DNA of 64,000 bases from Gottschalkia acidurici 9a (GTDB lineage Bacteria > Bacillota > Clostridia > Tissierellales > Gottschalkiaceae), in contig NC_018664.1 of assembly GCF_000299355.1 (NCBI RefSeq), forward strand, positions 310,001 through 374,000, in the 5' to 3' direction. Position numbers and translations under genes: made by a program. The notes under the pieces were generated by a model. The model worked only from the letters and a program-made list of their open reading frames with translations. It did no database searches and was not told where the DNA came from. Shown piece after piece: positions 51,459 through 60,507 of this stretch; the stretch's first letter is position 1; each line of letters begins with the position of its first letter.

Positions 51459-52385
51459 ATGCTATCAAGCAATGAGTTTGTAAGACGATCTTTAGAGGTA
51501 CATATCTTTTTCGCTAGAATTATGAAAGAGCATTCACTTTTTTTACAATTAAGCTTTACACCAAGAGATGCAAGTTTTTCTAGACGTGCAGATGAACTTA
51601 GAATGGAGTTTGACGAACTTTTATGGGACGTTGTATGTTTATCAAATGGTGTCATAAGAAATAGTGTTATTAACTCAGGTGAAATAGTAACACCGTATAC
51701 ATTAAGAGCGGAGAACATAACTTCATATCTTACGGGTGTAAAAATACCAGAGTATATTACAAAGGCAGAAATGGAGTTAAGAGCAGGAACATGTAAGAAT
51801 TTTGACCCTGCATTTGAAAGAGGTGTATGTACACTTAATAATAGGGCAATAGATTTGATAAGATCGATAATAGAATTTAAGTCTAGTGTCTTATCTAATG
51901 TTTTATCATGCAAAATGTTTACGACTAACTATCCATTGATGATAGATCATATTTTAAGGGAAGCTAAGTTATATTTACGAATGATTACTAAGCTTCAGAA
52001 AAGAGAAAATATCGACATAGAAAAAGAAATTTATGGTCAGGAGTTATTCTGGAATAAAATGATGGCAGATCACTCTAAATTTATACGTGGATTACTAGAT
52101 CCTACTGAAGAAAACTTAATCAAATTAGCTGATGACTTTGCCAAAGAATTTGATAAATTAACAAAAGAACTGAAAGCAGCTATTGACAAGTCTCTGCCAA
52201 CGGATAAGATTACTGATGCAATATTTGAAGCTACAAAGAAAGTTCATAATTTTAATACACAAAGTACAAAAGGAATACTAGACTGTGAAATAAGATCTAT
52301 AATAATTCCTTTACTAGGAGATCACGTACTTCGTGAAGCGAATCATTTCATAAGACTATTAAAAAGTTTTCAGGAAGAGGATTAA
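51459..52385 (+). CDS. DUF2935 protein, copy 1
   Basis: 308 residues, predicted helical bundle of the DUF2935 family. Two related halves are visible: FFARIMKEHSLFLQ near the N-terminus and LFWNKMMADHSKFIRGLLDP in the C-terminal half, each with His/Glu that could bind metal, as in ferritin-like proteins. Function unknown. The ATG at 51459 follows AGGAGG; the frame upstream of it is not translated in a sensible way. About 80 percent identical by eye to the copy at 52815, which arose by tandem duplication. Confidence 0.85.
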   Translation: MLSSNEFVRRSLEVHIFFARIMKEHSLFLQLSFTPRDASFSRRADELRMEFDELLWDVVCLSNGVIRNSVINSGEIVTPYTLRAENITSYLTGVKIPEYITKAEMELRAGTCKNFDPAFERGVCTLNNRAIDLIRSIIEFKSSVLSNVLSCKMFTTNYPLMIDHILREAKLYLRMITKLQKRENIDIEKEIYGQELFWNKMMADHSKFIRGLLDPTEENLIKLADDFAKEFDKLTKELKAAIDKSLPTDKITDAIFEATKKVHNFNTQSTKGILDCEIRSIIIPLLGDHVLREANHFIRLLKSFQEED

Positions 52386-52414
52386 TTCTGTATTGCAATA
52401 AAACTAAAGGAGAT

Positions 52415-52462
52415 AAAAAAGGTCATAATTAACTACTTAAGTAGTTAATTATGACCTTTTTT
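52415..52462. terminator. Palindromic terminator after DUF2935 copy 1
   Basis: A perfect 48-base palindrome flanked by A and T runs, so it can stop both strands. The copy after the second DUF2935 gene has drifted. Confidence 0.9.
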
Positions 52463-52512
52463 AATGTCTATGATTTTTTAATCGTCCTAAATATCTCTTT
52501 TATAAAAGATTT

Positions 52513-52740
52513 TTATTCTGTGGACAAAGATTTTCCTTCTTTTTCGAAAAAGCTAACAAAATACACAGATAGTATTATAAGTATTCCACCTAAAACTTGA
52601 GTAATATTGATACTTTCTTTTAATATGAAGAAACTAGCTACCACAGCAACTAAAGGTATTATATTTATAAATAGTGATGTAGAAGATGCACCTAATTGAC
52701 CTAAGGCGTATACATATGTGCAATATTCAAGAGCAGAACA
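52513..52740 (-). pseudogene. Truncated 3' fragment of the EamA transporter gene
   Basis: This reads as the last 75 or so codons of the EamA gene (CSALEYCTYVYALGQLGASS... to a stop at 52513), without start or upstream part. It was left by the tandem duplication. By eye it differs at about eight positions from the intact copy. It has five A residues at 52547-52551 where the intact gene has six, so it preserves the C-terminus FFEKEGKSLSTE, which is probably ancestral. Confidence 0.9.
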
Positions 52741-52814
52741 AGGAATAAATACTAAAAAATATTAATACATATGATAGCATAATGTATTTGTTTAAATTAA
52801 AAGGGAGGAATAAT

Positions 52815-53741
52815 ATGCTATCAAGTAATGAATTTATAAGACGATCTTTAGAGATACATCTATTCTTTGCTAGAATTATGAAAGAGCATTCGTTTTTTTT
52901 ACAATTAAGTTTTACACCAAGAGATGCAAGTTTTTCTAGACGTGCAGATGAACTTAGAATGGAGTTTGATAAGCTTCTATGGGAGGTTGTTTGTTTATCA
53001 AACGGTGTTGTAAGTTCCAGTGTTATTAATTCAGGAGAAATAGTAACGCCATATACATTAAGAGCTGAAAATGTATCTTCATATCTTACTGGCGTAAACA
53101 TACCAGAGTATATTACAAAGGCAGAAATGGAGTTAAGAGCAGGAACATGTAAAAATTTTGACCCTGCATTTGAACGTGCTATATGTGCACTCAATGATAA
53201 GGCAATAAAATTAATAAGGGATATAATAGACTTTAAGTCTAATGTTTTATCGAATGTCTTATCATGCAATATGTTTACATCCAACTATCCTTCTCTAATT
53301 GATCATATTATGAGAGAGGCTAAGTTATACTTACGAATGATTATTAAACTTCAAAAAAGAGAAAGGATTGACTTGAAAAAAGAAAACTATGGTCAAGAAT
53401 TATTCTGGAATAGGATTATGGCGGATCATTCCAAATTCATACGCGGATTATTAGACCCAGATGAAGATGATTTAATAAATATAGCTAATAACCTCGCTAA
53501 TGAATTTGATGAATTAACAAAAGAACTGAAAGAAGCTATTGATAAATCCTTGCCAATTGATGATATTACTGATTCAATTCTTAAAGCTGCAAATAAAGAG
53601 GTTGATTTTAATACACAAGGTATAGAAGGAATATTAGACTGTAAAATCAAATCTATAATAATACCTTTACTAGGAGATCACGTACTTCGTGAAGCGAATT
53701 ACTTTGTAAGATTATTAAAGAGCTTTCAGAGAGAGGATTAA
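52815..53741 (+). CDS. DUF2935 protein, copy 2
   Basis: 308 residues, same architecture as copy 1, including FFARIMKEHSFFLQ and LFWNRIMADHSKFIRGLLDP. Differences cluster in the C-terminal third, while the N-terminal block around SFTPRDASFSRRADELRMEF is unchanged. The ATG follows GGGAGG. Product of tandem duplication; both copies are open and probably expressed from their own upstream copies of the same leader. Confidence 0.85.
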   Translation: MLSSNEFIRRSLEIHLFFARIMKEHSFFLQLSFTPRDASFSRRADELRMEFDKLLWEVVCLSNGVVSSSVINSGEIVTPYTLRAENVSSYLTGVNIPEYITKAEMELRAGTCKNFDPAFERAICALNDKAIKLIRDIIDFKSNVLSNVLSCNMFTSNYPSLIDHIMREAKLYLRMIIKLQKRERIDLKKENYGQELFWNRIMADHSKFIRGLLDPDEDDLINIANNLANEFDELTKELKEAIDKSLPIDDITDSILKAANKEVDFNTQGIEGILDCKIKSIIIPLLGDHVLREANYFVRLLKSFQRED

Positions 53742-53770
53742 TTTTATATTACAATAATACTAAAGGATAT

Positions 53771-53819
53771 AAAAAGGTCATAATTAACTAATCTTAAGTA
53801 GTCAATTATGACCTTTTTT
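53771..53819. terminator. Terminator after DUF2935 copy 2
   Basis: AAAAAGGTCATAATT pairs with AATTATGACCTTTTT around an imperfect centre; it is the drifted twin of the palindrome at 52415-52462 and also serves the converging EamA gene. Confidence 0.85.
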
Positions 53820-53843
53820 AATGCCTATTATTTTCTAATCATC

Positions 53844-54788
53844 CTAAACGTTTCTTTTACAAAAAACTTTTATTCTGTGGATAGAGATTTTTCTTCTTTT
53901 TCGAAAAAAGCTAACAAAATACACAGATAGTATTATAAGTATTCCACCTAAAATTTGAGTAATGTTGATACTTTCTTTTAATATAAAGAAACTAGCTACC
54001 ACAGCAACTAAAGGTATTATATTTATAAATAGTGATGTAGAAGATGCACCTAATTGACCTAAGGCGTATACATATGTGCAATATCCAAGAGCAGAACAAA
54101 ATACTCCTAAATAAAGTATGTTAAGAACGATTACTCCATCTATATCTGATAAATTAGTTTTTTCGAAAAATATGAATGGTATAAAAAATATAGTTCCAAA
54201 TAACTCTTGGTAAAATACTACAGCTAATTGTGAGTATTTTTCATAGAGTTTTTTCGTAGATAAGGTGTAAACAACCCAACATCCAACGGCACCAAACATA
54301 AGGATATAACCTTTAGTATAGTTATGAGAAGCTACAGAGGAAAGATTTTTAAAATCTATATCAACTATTAAAAGAACACCTATAAAAGATAAAATTATAC
54401 TTATTACTTTTACTTTACTTAATTTAGTTTTGAAGAATATAGATTCAAGTATCAATGTAGCTATAGGCACCGTAGCAGTTATTAAAGAAGCACTAGAGGC
54501 AGGAAGTATCTTGACACCATTATTCTCAAATGCGAAATATAAAGTTATACCTATAAGACCTGCTAAGGCTAAGTAAGGTAAATCTCTTTTGCTTACACTT
54601 AGATCTGTTTTCATTAATTTTGTAGCTATAAATAATACCAATGATGCAATTAAAAACCTACTAAATCCTAGAGTCATAGGGGGTACTACCTTAACTGAGG
54701 TTTTTATACTCAAAAAAGATAGTCCCCAAAGAATGGTCGTAAAAATTGCACTTATTATTGCTAATGATCTTTTGTTTTTTGTCACCAT
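53844..54788 (-). CDS. EamA/DMT-family transporter, probable frameshift at the C-terminus
   Basis: 314 residues, ten membrane segments in two EamA repeats (AIISAIFTTILWGLSF and YILMFGAVGCWVVYTL start them). It is a drug/metabolite exporter of unknown substrate. After VYFVSFF the reading frame continues into a basic tail (RKRRKISIHRIKVFCKRNV). The duplicated fragment at 52513 has one A fewer in the run at 53904-53909 and ends EKEGKSLSTE. The tail here is thus probably produced by a one-base insertion and lies beyond the last membrane helix. Confidence 0.88.
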   Translation of the reverse strand: MVTKNKRSLAIISAIFTTILWGLSFLSIKTSVKVVPPMTLGFSRFLIASLVLFIATKLMKTDLSVSKRDLPYLALAGLIGITLYFAFENNGVKILPASSASLITATVPIATLILESIFFKTKLSKVKVISIILSFIGVLLIVDIDFKNLSSVASHNYTKGYILMFGAVGCWVVYTLSTKKLYEKYSQLAVVFYQELFGTIFFIPFIFFEKTNLSDIDGVIVLNILYLGVFCSALGYCTYVYALGQLGASSTSLFINIIPLVAVVASFFILKESINITQILGGILIILSVYFVSFFRKRRKISIHRIKVFCKRNV

Positions 54789-54905
54789 CTTAACATATTC
54801 CTTTCGTAATAAATATTGAGTATTTTTTCTGGCATATAACAGTATAAACTTAGAAATTTTTTTGTAAATGTTACTTATTAAATTAGAGTTTTTTAAAAAA
54901 TAGTA

Positions 54906-54944
54906 TTGACTTTTTCGACAAAAATGTTATAATTATTTTTGTCG
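54906..54944 (+). promoter_or_regulatory. Promoter of the second tRNA-Leu, with an inverted repeat across the -10 box
   Basis: TTGACT (54906-54911) and TATAAT (54928-54933), 16 bases apart. The -10 box is framed by a perfect 10-base inverted repeat, CGACAAAAAT (54916-54925) and ATTTTTGTCG (54935-54944). This could be an operator or chance in AT-rich DNA. Confidence 0.75.
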
Positions 54945-54967
54945 GTAAGGCAATTAAAAAATAATAT

Positions 54968-55052
54968 GCGGAAATGGCGGAATTGGCAGACGCGCTAGAC
55001 TTAGGATCTAGTGCCGCAAGGCGTGGGGGTTCAAGTCCTCTTTTCCGCACCA
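54968..55052 (+). tRNA. tRNA-Leu (TAG), copy 2
   Basis: 85 bases with anticodon TAG and encoded CCA. It matches the copy at 45509 except for the acceptor stem, GCGGAAA/TTTCCGC here and GCGGGAA/TTCCCGC there: one G-C pair changed to A-T on both sides. Confidence 0.97.
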
Positions 55053-55056
55053 GTTG

Positions 55057-55083
55057 ACCAATGGATGATCCATTGGTTTTTTT
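55057..55083 (+). terminator. Terminator after tRNA-Leu copy 2
   Basis: ACCAATGGAT (55057-55066) and ATCCATTGGT (55068-55077), then seven T residues. Confidence 0.9.
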
Positions 55084-55112
55084 GCATATAATAATAGCAA
55101 TATTTAGATTAC

Positions 55113-55166
55113 TTTTATGATATAATGAAGGGTAAGGATAGACACTGGTGATTTTTATGATATAAT
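55113..55166 (+). promoter_or_regulatory. Two repeated -10 regions upstream of tig
   Basis: TTTTATGATATAAT occurs at 55113-55126 and 55153-55166. The second has TAGACA (55139-55144) 16 bases before TATAAT, a good promoter; the first has no clear -35. Tandem promoters for tig-clpP-clpX are likely. Confidence 0.6.
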
Positions 55167-55257
55167 AGAATGGTTAAAAAACTGCAGATAAAATAGAAGA
55201 TCACAGTATATGATACTTATTAAATTATAAACTACCTATGAATGAGGAGGAACATAA

Positions 55258-56543
55258 ATGAGTTCAAAAATTGAAAAAAAAGAAAATAATAAAGTAACTT
55301 TAAAAATCGAAGTAAGTTACGAAGAGTTCGAAAAGGAAGTACAACAAGCATATAACAGAAGTAAAGGAAGATTCAATATACCAGGATTCAGAAAAGGAAA
55401 AGTTCCAAGAAAAATTATAGAAACAAACTATGGTGAAGGTGTATTCTACGAAGATGCTATAAATGGTATATTCCCTAAAGTATATGACGAAGCTATAAAA
55501 GAACATGGACTAGATACAATAGATAGACCATCTTTAGACTTAGACCAAATAGAAAAAGGAAAGCCAGTAGTATTCATAGTAGAAGTAGAAGTAAAACCTG
55601 AAGTTAAATTAGGTGAATATAAGGGTATAGAAGTAGAGAAAAAAGAATATAATGTAACAGAAGAAGATATAGATGCAGAGCTTAAAAATATCCAAGAAAG
55701 AAATGCTAGACTTGTAGAAGTTGAGGACAGAGCATCTCAAGAAGGAGATACTTTAACTATAGACTACTCAGGATTCATCGGAGAAGAGCAATTTGAAGGT
55801 GGTACAGCTAAAAATCAACCACTAGAACTAGGTTCAAACAGCTTTATCCCAGGATTTGAAGAACAACTAGTTGGAAAAAATGCTGGTGAAGAAGTAGACG
55901 TTAAAGTAAACTTCCCAGAAGACTACCATGCACTAGACCTAGCTGGAAAAGAAGCTATATTCAAAGTAAAAATTCACGAAATAAAATTAAAAGAGCTACC
56001 ATCACTTGATGATGAATTAGCTAAAGATGTAAGTGAATTTGATACATTAGAAGAATTAAAAGCTGATCTAAAGAGTAAGCTAGAAGAAGGAGCAGAAAAA
56101 AGAGAGAAAGCTGAATTTGAAAATTCAACTATAGAAAAAGTTTGTGAATTATCAGAAGTTGAAGTTCCAGAGGTTTTAGTTGAAAGACAAATAGATAGTA
56201 GTGTACAAGATTTTGCTTATAGACTAAGATTCCAAGGTTTAGAGCTAGAGAGATACTTAGAGTTAACTGGAACAAAAATACAAGATTTCAGAGAGCAATT
56301 TAGAGAAGATGCACAAAAATTAGTAAAAGGTGATTTAGTTCTAGAAGCTATAGCAGAAAAAGAAGGAATTGAAGCTAGTGAGGAAGAATTAAATACAGAA
56401 CTAGAAAATATTGCAAAACAATACAAACAAGAATTAGAACAAGTTAAAAAACATTTACAGATGAAGATTTAGAATATATAAAAATGGGAATAATTAAGAA
56501 AAAGGCTATAGAACTATTAATGGAAAATGTTAAAATAGCCTAA
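55258..56543 (+). CDS. tig: Trigger factor, frameshifted near its 3' end
   Basis: Ribosome-bound chaperone and peptidyl-prolyl isomerase. N-terminal ribosome-binding domain with FNIPGFRKGKVPRK (about 36-49), FKBP domain (about 155-240) and helical C-domain. As written, the frame stops at 56472 after QMKI. One extra A in the six-A run at 56446-56451 would join it to TFTDEDLEYIKMG...ENVKIA, stopping at 56543, which is the expected end (about 428 residues). The downstream frame is clean and homologous, so this is either a sequence error or a recent lesion. It heads tig-clpP-clpX. Confidence 0.92.
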
Positions 56544-56579
56544 ATATTACTAAAGAAATAAATTACAGGAGGGGATATT

Positions 56580-57164
56580 GTGGCTTTAGTACCAGTAGTT
56601 GTTGAACAAACCGGCAGAGGAGAAAGATCATATGACATTTACTCTAGACTGCTAAAAGATAGAATCATATTTATCAGTGACGAAATAAATGACGTAACTG
56701 CTAGCCTTGTAGTAGCACAACTTTTATTCCTAGAATCTGAAGATCCAGATAAAGATATACAGATGTATATAAACAGTCCTGGTGGGTCTATAACATCTGG
56801 GTTTGCTATATATGACACTATGCAGTATATAAAACCTGATGTTTCAACTACATGCATAGGTATGGCAGCTAGTATGGGAGCATTCCTACTTGCTGCTGGA
56901 GCTAAAGGTAAGAGATTTGCATTACCAAATGCAGAAGTAATGATACACCAGCCACTTGGGGGAACTAGAGGTCAAGCTGAAGACATCAAGATACATGCAG
57001 AAAGAATAATCAAAACAAGAGAGCAACTTAACCAGATACTGAGTGAAAGAACAGGTCAACCTCTAGAAAGAATAGAAAAAGATACTGATAGAGATAACTT
57101 CATGAGTGCTGAAGAAGCAAAAGAATATGGACTAATAGATGAAGTTATAGTTCGTGGAAAATAG
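56580..57164 (+). CDS. clpP: ATP-dependent Clp protease proteolytic subunit
   Basis: 194 residues with the Ser-His-Asp triad: Ser in GMAASMGAF (about 98), His in MIHQPLGG (about 123), Asp in DTDRDNF (about 172). It forms the barrel protease used by ClpX and ClpC. The start is GTG at 56580 behind AGGAGGGG. 43 bases before clpX, and likely one transcript with tig. Confidence 0.97.
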   Translation: MALVPVVVEQTGRGERSYDIYSRLLKDRIIFISDEINDVTASLVVAQLLFLESEDPDKDIQMYINSPGGSITSGFAIYDTMQYIKPDVSTTCIGMAASMGAFLLAAGAKGKRFALPNAEVMIHQPLGGTRGQAEDIKIHAERIIKTREQLNQILSERTGQPLERIEKDTDRDNFMSAEEAKEYGLIDEVIVRGK

Positions 57165-57207
57165 TTAGTGAAACTAACTATTATCTTAAAAAAGAGGTGA
57201 ATTAACG

Positions 57208-58479
57208 ATGGCAAAGATTGAAGAAAAGCAACTAAAATGCTCTTTTTGTGGAAAAACTCAGGAGCAAGTTAGAAGACTTGTAGCAGGACCAAATGTGTTT
57301 ATATGTGATGAATGTATAGACTTATGTCAAGAGATAATAGAAGAAGAGTTTGAAGTTGATTTCGAAGTTGATTTTACTGAATTACCAAAACCATCGGAAA
57401 TAAAAGAAACTCTAGATGAATATGTAATACAACAGGAAAAAGCAAAGCGTGCATTAGCTGTTGCAGTATATAATCACTATAAAAGAATAAATAAGAAATC
57501 TTCAAACAATGATATAGAGTTACAAAAAAGTAATATAGTAATGATAGGGCCAACAGGATCAGGAAAGACATTACTTGCTCAGACCTTAGCTAAGATACTA
57601 AATGTACCATTTGCTATCGCTGATGCAACTTCTTTAACAGAAGCAGGATACGTTGGGGAAGATGTTGAAAATATTATTTTAAAGCTGATACAAGCGGCAG
57701 ATTATGATGTAGAAAGAGCAGAGAAAGGTATAATCTACATTGATGAGATAGATAAAATAGCTAGAAAATCAGAAAACCCTTCTATAACTAGGGATGTTAG
57801 TGGTGAAGGAGTACAACAAGCATTACTAAAGATTCTAGAAGGAACAGTAGCAAGTGTACCACCACAAGGTGGAAGAAAGCATCCTCATCAAGAGTTTATA
57901 CAAATAGATACTACTAATATACTGTTTATAGTAGGCGGAGCATTTGACGGAATACAGGATGTAGTACAACAAAGAATAGGTAAAAAATCTATGGGATTTG
58001 GGGCAGAGATTCAAAGTAAAAATGATAAAGATACAAGTGAACTTTTAAAGAATCTTCAACCGGAAGACCTTTTAAAATTTGGTCTAATACCAGAGTTTGT
58101 TGGAAGATTACCAATAATGGTGACTTTAGAACAACTAGATAGAGATGCATTAGTAGATATTCTTACTAAACCTAAAAATGCACTAACTAAGCAATACAAA
58201 GAGCTATTAGCTATGGATGGTGTGGAATTAGAGATAGAAAAAGAAGCACTAGAATTAGTTGCAGAAAAGGCAATAGAGAGAAAAACAGGTGCAAGAGGTT
58301 TAAGAGGAATCATAGAAGAAATAATGCTAGACATTATGTATGAGATACCATCACGAGAAGATATAGAAAAGTGTATTATAACTAAAGATACTATAAAAGA
58401 AAATAAAGAACCAACACTAGTTCTTTCAGAAAAAAGAAAAAACAAATCAACAGAAGAAACAGATGAAGAAACAGCTTAA
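57208..58479 (+). CDS. clpX: ATP-dependent Clp protease ATP-binding subunit ClpX
   Basis: 423 residues: N-terminal four-Cys zinc finger (CSFC and CDEC, about 11-39), AAA+ core with Walker A GPTGSGKT (about 114-121), Walker B IIYIDEID, the GYVGEDVE pore loop and the IGF-type loop (MGFGAE) that docks to ClpP. It unfolds tagged proteins for ClpP. AAAGAGGTG precedes the ATG. Confidence 0.98.
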   Translation: MAKIEEKQLKCSFCGKTQEQVRRLVAGPNVFICDECIDLCQEIIEEEFEVDFEVDFTELPKPSEIKETLDEYVIQQEKAKRALAVAVYNHYKRINKKSSNNDIELQKSNIVMIGPTGSGKTLLAQTLAKILNVPFAIADATSLTEAGYVGEDVENIILKLIQAADYDVERAEKGIIYIDEIDKIARKSENPSITRDVSGEGVQQALLKILEGTVASVPPQGGRKHPHQEFIQIDTTNILFIVGGAFDGIQDVVQQRIGKKSMGFGAEIQSKNDKDTSELLKNLQPEDLLKFGLIPEFVGRLPIMVTLEQLDRDALVDILTKPKNALTKQYKELLAMDGVELEIEKEALELVAEKAIERKTGARGLRGIIEEIMLDIMYEIPSREDIEKCIITKDTIKENKEPTLVLSEKRKNKSTEETDEETA

Positions 58480-58482
58480 TAA

Positions 58483-58507
58483 AAGGCCCACGACCTGTGG
58501 GCTTTTT
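58483..58507. terminator. Terminator after clpX
   Basis: GCCCAC and GTGGGC pair across GACCT, with A and T runs on either side, so it works for clpX and for the converging LysM gene. Confidence 0.88.
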
Positions 58508-58520
58508 ATGTTTTTCACTT

Positions 58521-59216
58521 CTAAACATTGGTAGCTCTAGGTATACATATATGCCTTCCCTGAACAAATTCACTAGGTGATAGGTGAGGGTTAGCTCTTA
58601 ATAAATCCGAAACTGAAACTGTAAACTTCTCTGCAATACTAGTTAAGTTTTCATTTGCTCTGATTATATAAGAGGTAGTTCCTCTAGGACAAACTGTTGA
58701 TGGTCTTGATGGTGGAATACACAATTTCTGACCAACTCTTAAATTATTAAAGTTTACGCCTGGGTTTGCCTGAACTAAAGAATTGTATGAGACATTAAAG
58801 TTTATAGCGATTTTATGCAAAGTGTCCCCTCTTCTTACTTCATATTCTCTACTTCCAGCAGGGCATCGTCTTTCTCTTCTAGGTATACATATCCTTTGAC
58901 CTACATGCAATGCGTAAGGATCTACGAAAGGATTAGCCTCTCTAAGTTCTCTAACAGTTAATCCATATTGCTGAGCAATTCTATAGAAGTCGTCACCTCT
59001 TCTAACTGTGTGGAAAAATCCATTCGGACAAGTAGACTCACCACCTAATGGCACACATATCTCCTGACCTACAGATAAGTTGTACGGATTAATCGTAGGA
59101 TTCAGGATTAATAGAATTGGAACAGATATGTTAAAATCCATCGCGATTTTGGATAGAGTGTCACCAGGTCTAACTCTATATTTTCTGGTGCCCTCAGGAC
59201 ATCTTATATTTAACAA
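58521..59216 (-). CDS. Protein with four LysM domains
   Basis: 231 residues built of four LysM repeats (about 11-56, 66-111, 121-166, 177-224), each beginning with a Cys-Pro-x-G entry, as in CPEGTRKYRVRPGDTL, and ending in ICVP/ICIP/LCIP. LysM binds peptidoglycan or chitin. No signal peptide is seen, which suggests a spore-coat or mother-cell role or non-classical export. The start is TTG at 59216 behind GGAGGTG. Confidence 0.85.
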   Translation of the reverse strand: MLNIRCPEGTRKYRVRPGDTLSKIAMDFNISVPILLILNPTINPYNLSVGQEICVPLGGESTCPNGFFHTVRRGDDFYRIAQQYGLTVRELREANPFVDPYALHVGQRICIPRRERRCPAGSREYEVRRGDTLHKIAINFNVSYNSLVQANPGVNFNNLRVGQKLCIPPSRPSTVCPRGTTSYIIRANENLTSIAEKFTVSVSDLLRANPHLSPSEFVQGRHICIPRATNV

Positions 59217-59280
59217 AAAAACACCTCCTAAACATACTTATTTTATAGTATTCTAGGAAGTGCTTTATAGTTACAACTAA

Positions 59281-60093
59281 TTAGTTAGTGAACATTTGAG
59301 TCCAGTAAGTAGTACCATTTTTCTCAACATATCCTACACCAATAGTTCCAAAGTTAGATGAAAGAATGTTAGCTCTATGTCCTGGAGAGTTCATCCATCC
59401 AGTAACTACGCTTTGAGCTGAGTCATAGCCTTTAGCTATATTTTCTCCTGCTGTATTGTATTTAATTCCGAATTGTTTCATCATGTCAAATGGACTTCCG
59501 TAAGTTGGTGAAGTATGGCTAAAGTAATTTTTATCGGCCATATCTTGAGATTTAGTACGAGCTACCTTTGATAATTCAGCGCTCATTTTTAATGGAGCTA
59601 AACCTTGTTTACTTCTTTCAACATTTACTAATCTTACAACTTCAGATTCTATACTTGAAACATTAGATGGAGTACTTTGATCTTGATTGTTCTCAGTTGG
59701 AGTAGAAGTATCTGGTTTGCTTGGTTTTTGAGTTTGATCGTTAGTATCTGGTTTATTTGGTTTTTGAGTTTGGTCACTAGTATCTGGCTTACTTGGTTTT
59801 TGAGCTTGATCATTAGTGTTTGGTTTACATGGTTTTTGATTTTGATCATTAGTGTTTGGTTTACTTGGTTTTTGGTTTTGATCGTTAGTGTTTGGCTTAT
59901 TAGGTGTTTTATTCGGACAGTTATCGTTTTTGTTATTTTTTAAATAATACACAAATTTATTGTTACTTGGTAATTTAGATATATCACACTTAGTGTTATA
60001 GTTTAAAGTTTGTGCATTAACACTACCTACGCTTCCTAAAATAACTGTTCCTGCCATTAACGATATAGATATTTTCTTGATAGAATTTTTCAT
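59281..60093 (-). CDS. Secreted CAP-domain (SCP/YkwD-like) protein
   Basis: 270 residues: signal peptide (1-27, ending VNA), a short region with two Cys, a 12-residue repeat linker (65-130), then a CAP domain (about 146-270) with the conserved YFSHTSP, GENIAKGY, GWMNSPGHRANIL and WTQMF motifs. Many clostridia secrete such proteins; YkwD-like forms are tied to spores or surface functions of unknown mechanism. AGGAGGC lies before the ATG. Confidence 0.9.
   Translation of the reverse strand: MKNSIKKISISLMAGTVILGSVGSVNAQTLNYNTKCDISKLPSNNKFVYYLKNNKNDNCPNKTPNKPNTNDQNQKPSKPNTNDQNQKPCKPNTNDQAQKPSKPDTSDQTQKPNKPDTNDQTQKPSKPDTSTPTENNQDQSTPSNVSSIESEVVRLVNVERSKQGLAPLKMSAELSKVARTKSQDMADKNYFSHTSPTYGSPFDMMKQFGIKYNTAGENIAKGYDSAQSVVTGWMNSPGHRANILSSNFGTIGVGYVEKNGTTYWTQMFTN
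59704..59901 (-). repeat. 36-base repeats encoding a 12-residue linker unit
   Basis: Five full units plus a partial one of the pattern x-K-P-N/D-T-N/S-D-Q-x-Q-K-P. The third unit begins with Cys instead of Ser/Asn. Likely a flexible wall-spanning linker and a site of length variation. It is not a CRISPR array: there are no spacers and the frame is maintained. Confidence 0.95.
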
Positions 60094-60507
60094 ATATGTT
60101 GCCTCCTTAGTATTTTATAAGCTTAGTGTGCTTAGCTTTTTTTCAGTATAACATTGAAAAGAAACAAAAGAAAAGTGGAAAATTGTGGACTAAAAATGAA
60201 AAAAGTATGACAAAACGGTAAAAATAAATGATTATAGAGGTTACAAAAAATATATTGGTAAATTATTCATGGGAGATATATATAGTTTTTTGATATATTA
60301 AGTTATTATAAGAAGGATATTTAAAGCTAAGTTGACATTGATATACCCATTTAACTACATAATATTCTTCACAAATGTTAACATAGTAAGATTATTAAAT
60401 CCATTTTATTGGAGTAAGCAGTTTACTTATTTTTATTGATATCTTGTATCTATAAAATACTGATATAAGTTTACAATATAATATATACTAATGAACGGAG
60501 GAGAAAT
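60094..60507. other. Intergenic region without a gene
   Basis: About 410 bases between the divergent CAP-protein and MATE genes. AT-rich, with TATAAT at 60477-60482 as a possible -10 for the MATE gene but no convincing -35. No gene, hairpin with T-run or clear operator was found. Confidence 0.6.

Larger units (their letters stand above)
51386..54098. repeat. Tandem duplication of about 1.36 kb (units 51386-52740 and 52741-54098)
   Basis: Each unit starts at AGGAATAAA, contains a DUF2935 gene, its terminator and the 3' part of a convergent EamA gene, and ends at GCAGAACA. The ATG-to-ATG distance is 1356 bases. In unit 1 the EamA part is a truncated remnant; in unit 2 it continues into the full gene. 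This is a direct tandem copy whose join is at 52740/52741. Confidence 0.93.

Noticed and set aside
52782-52814. Extended N-terminus of DUF2935 copy 2 (and 51426-51458 for copy 1)
   Set aside because: The ATG directly after AGGAGG/GGGAGG is the better start; the upstream codons overlap the ribosome site.
59704-59901. Possible CRISPR array
   Set aside because: Repeats are contiguous 36-base coding units without spacers and keep the reading frame.
59677-59943. Plus-strand open frame with repetitive Trp/Phe peptide
   Set aside because: Antisense of the CAP-protein linker repeats.
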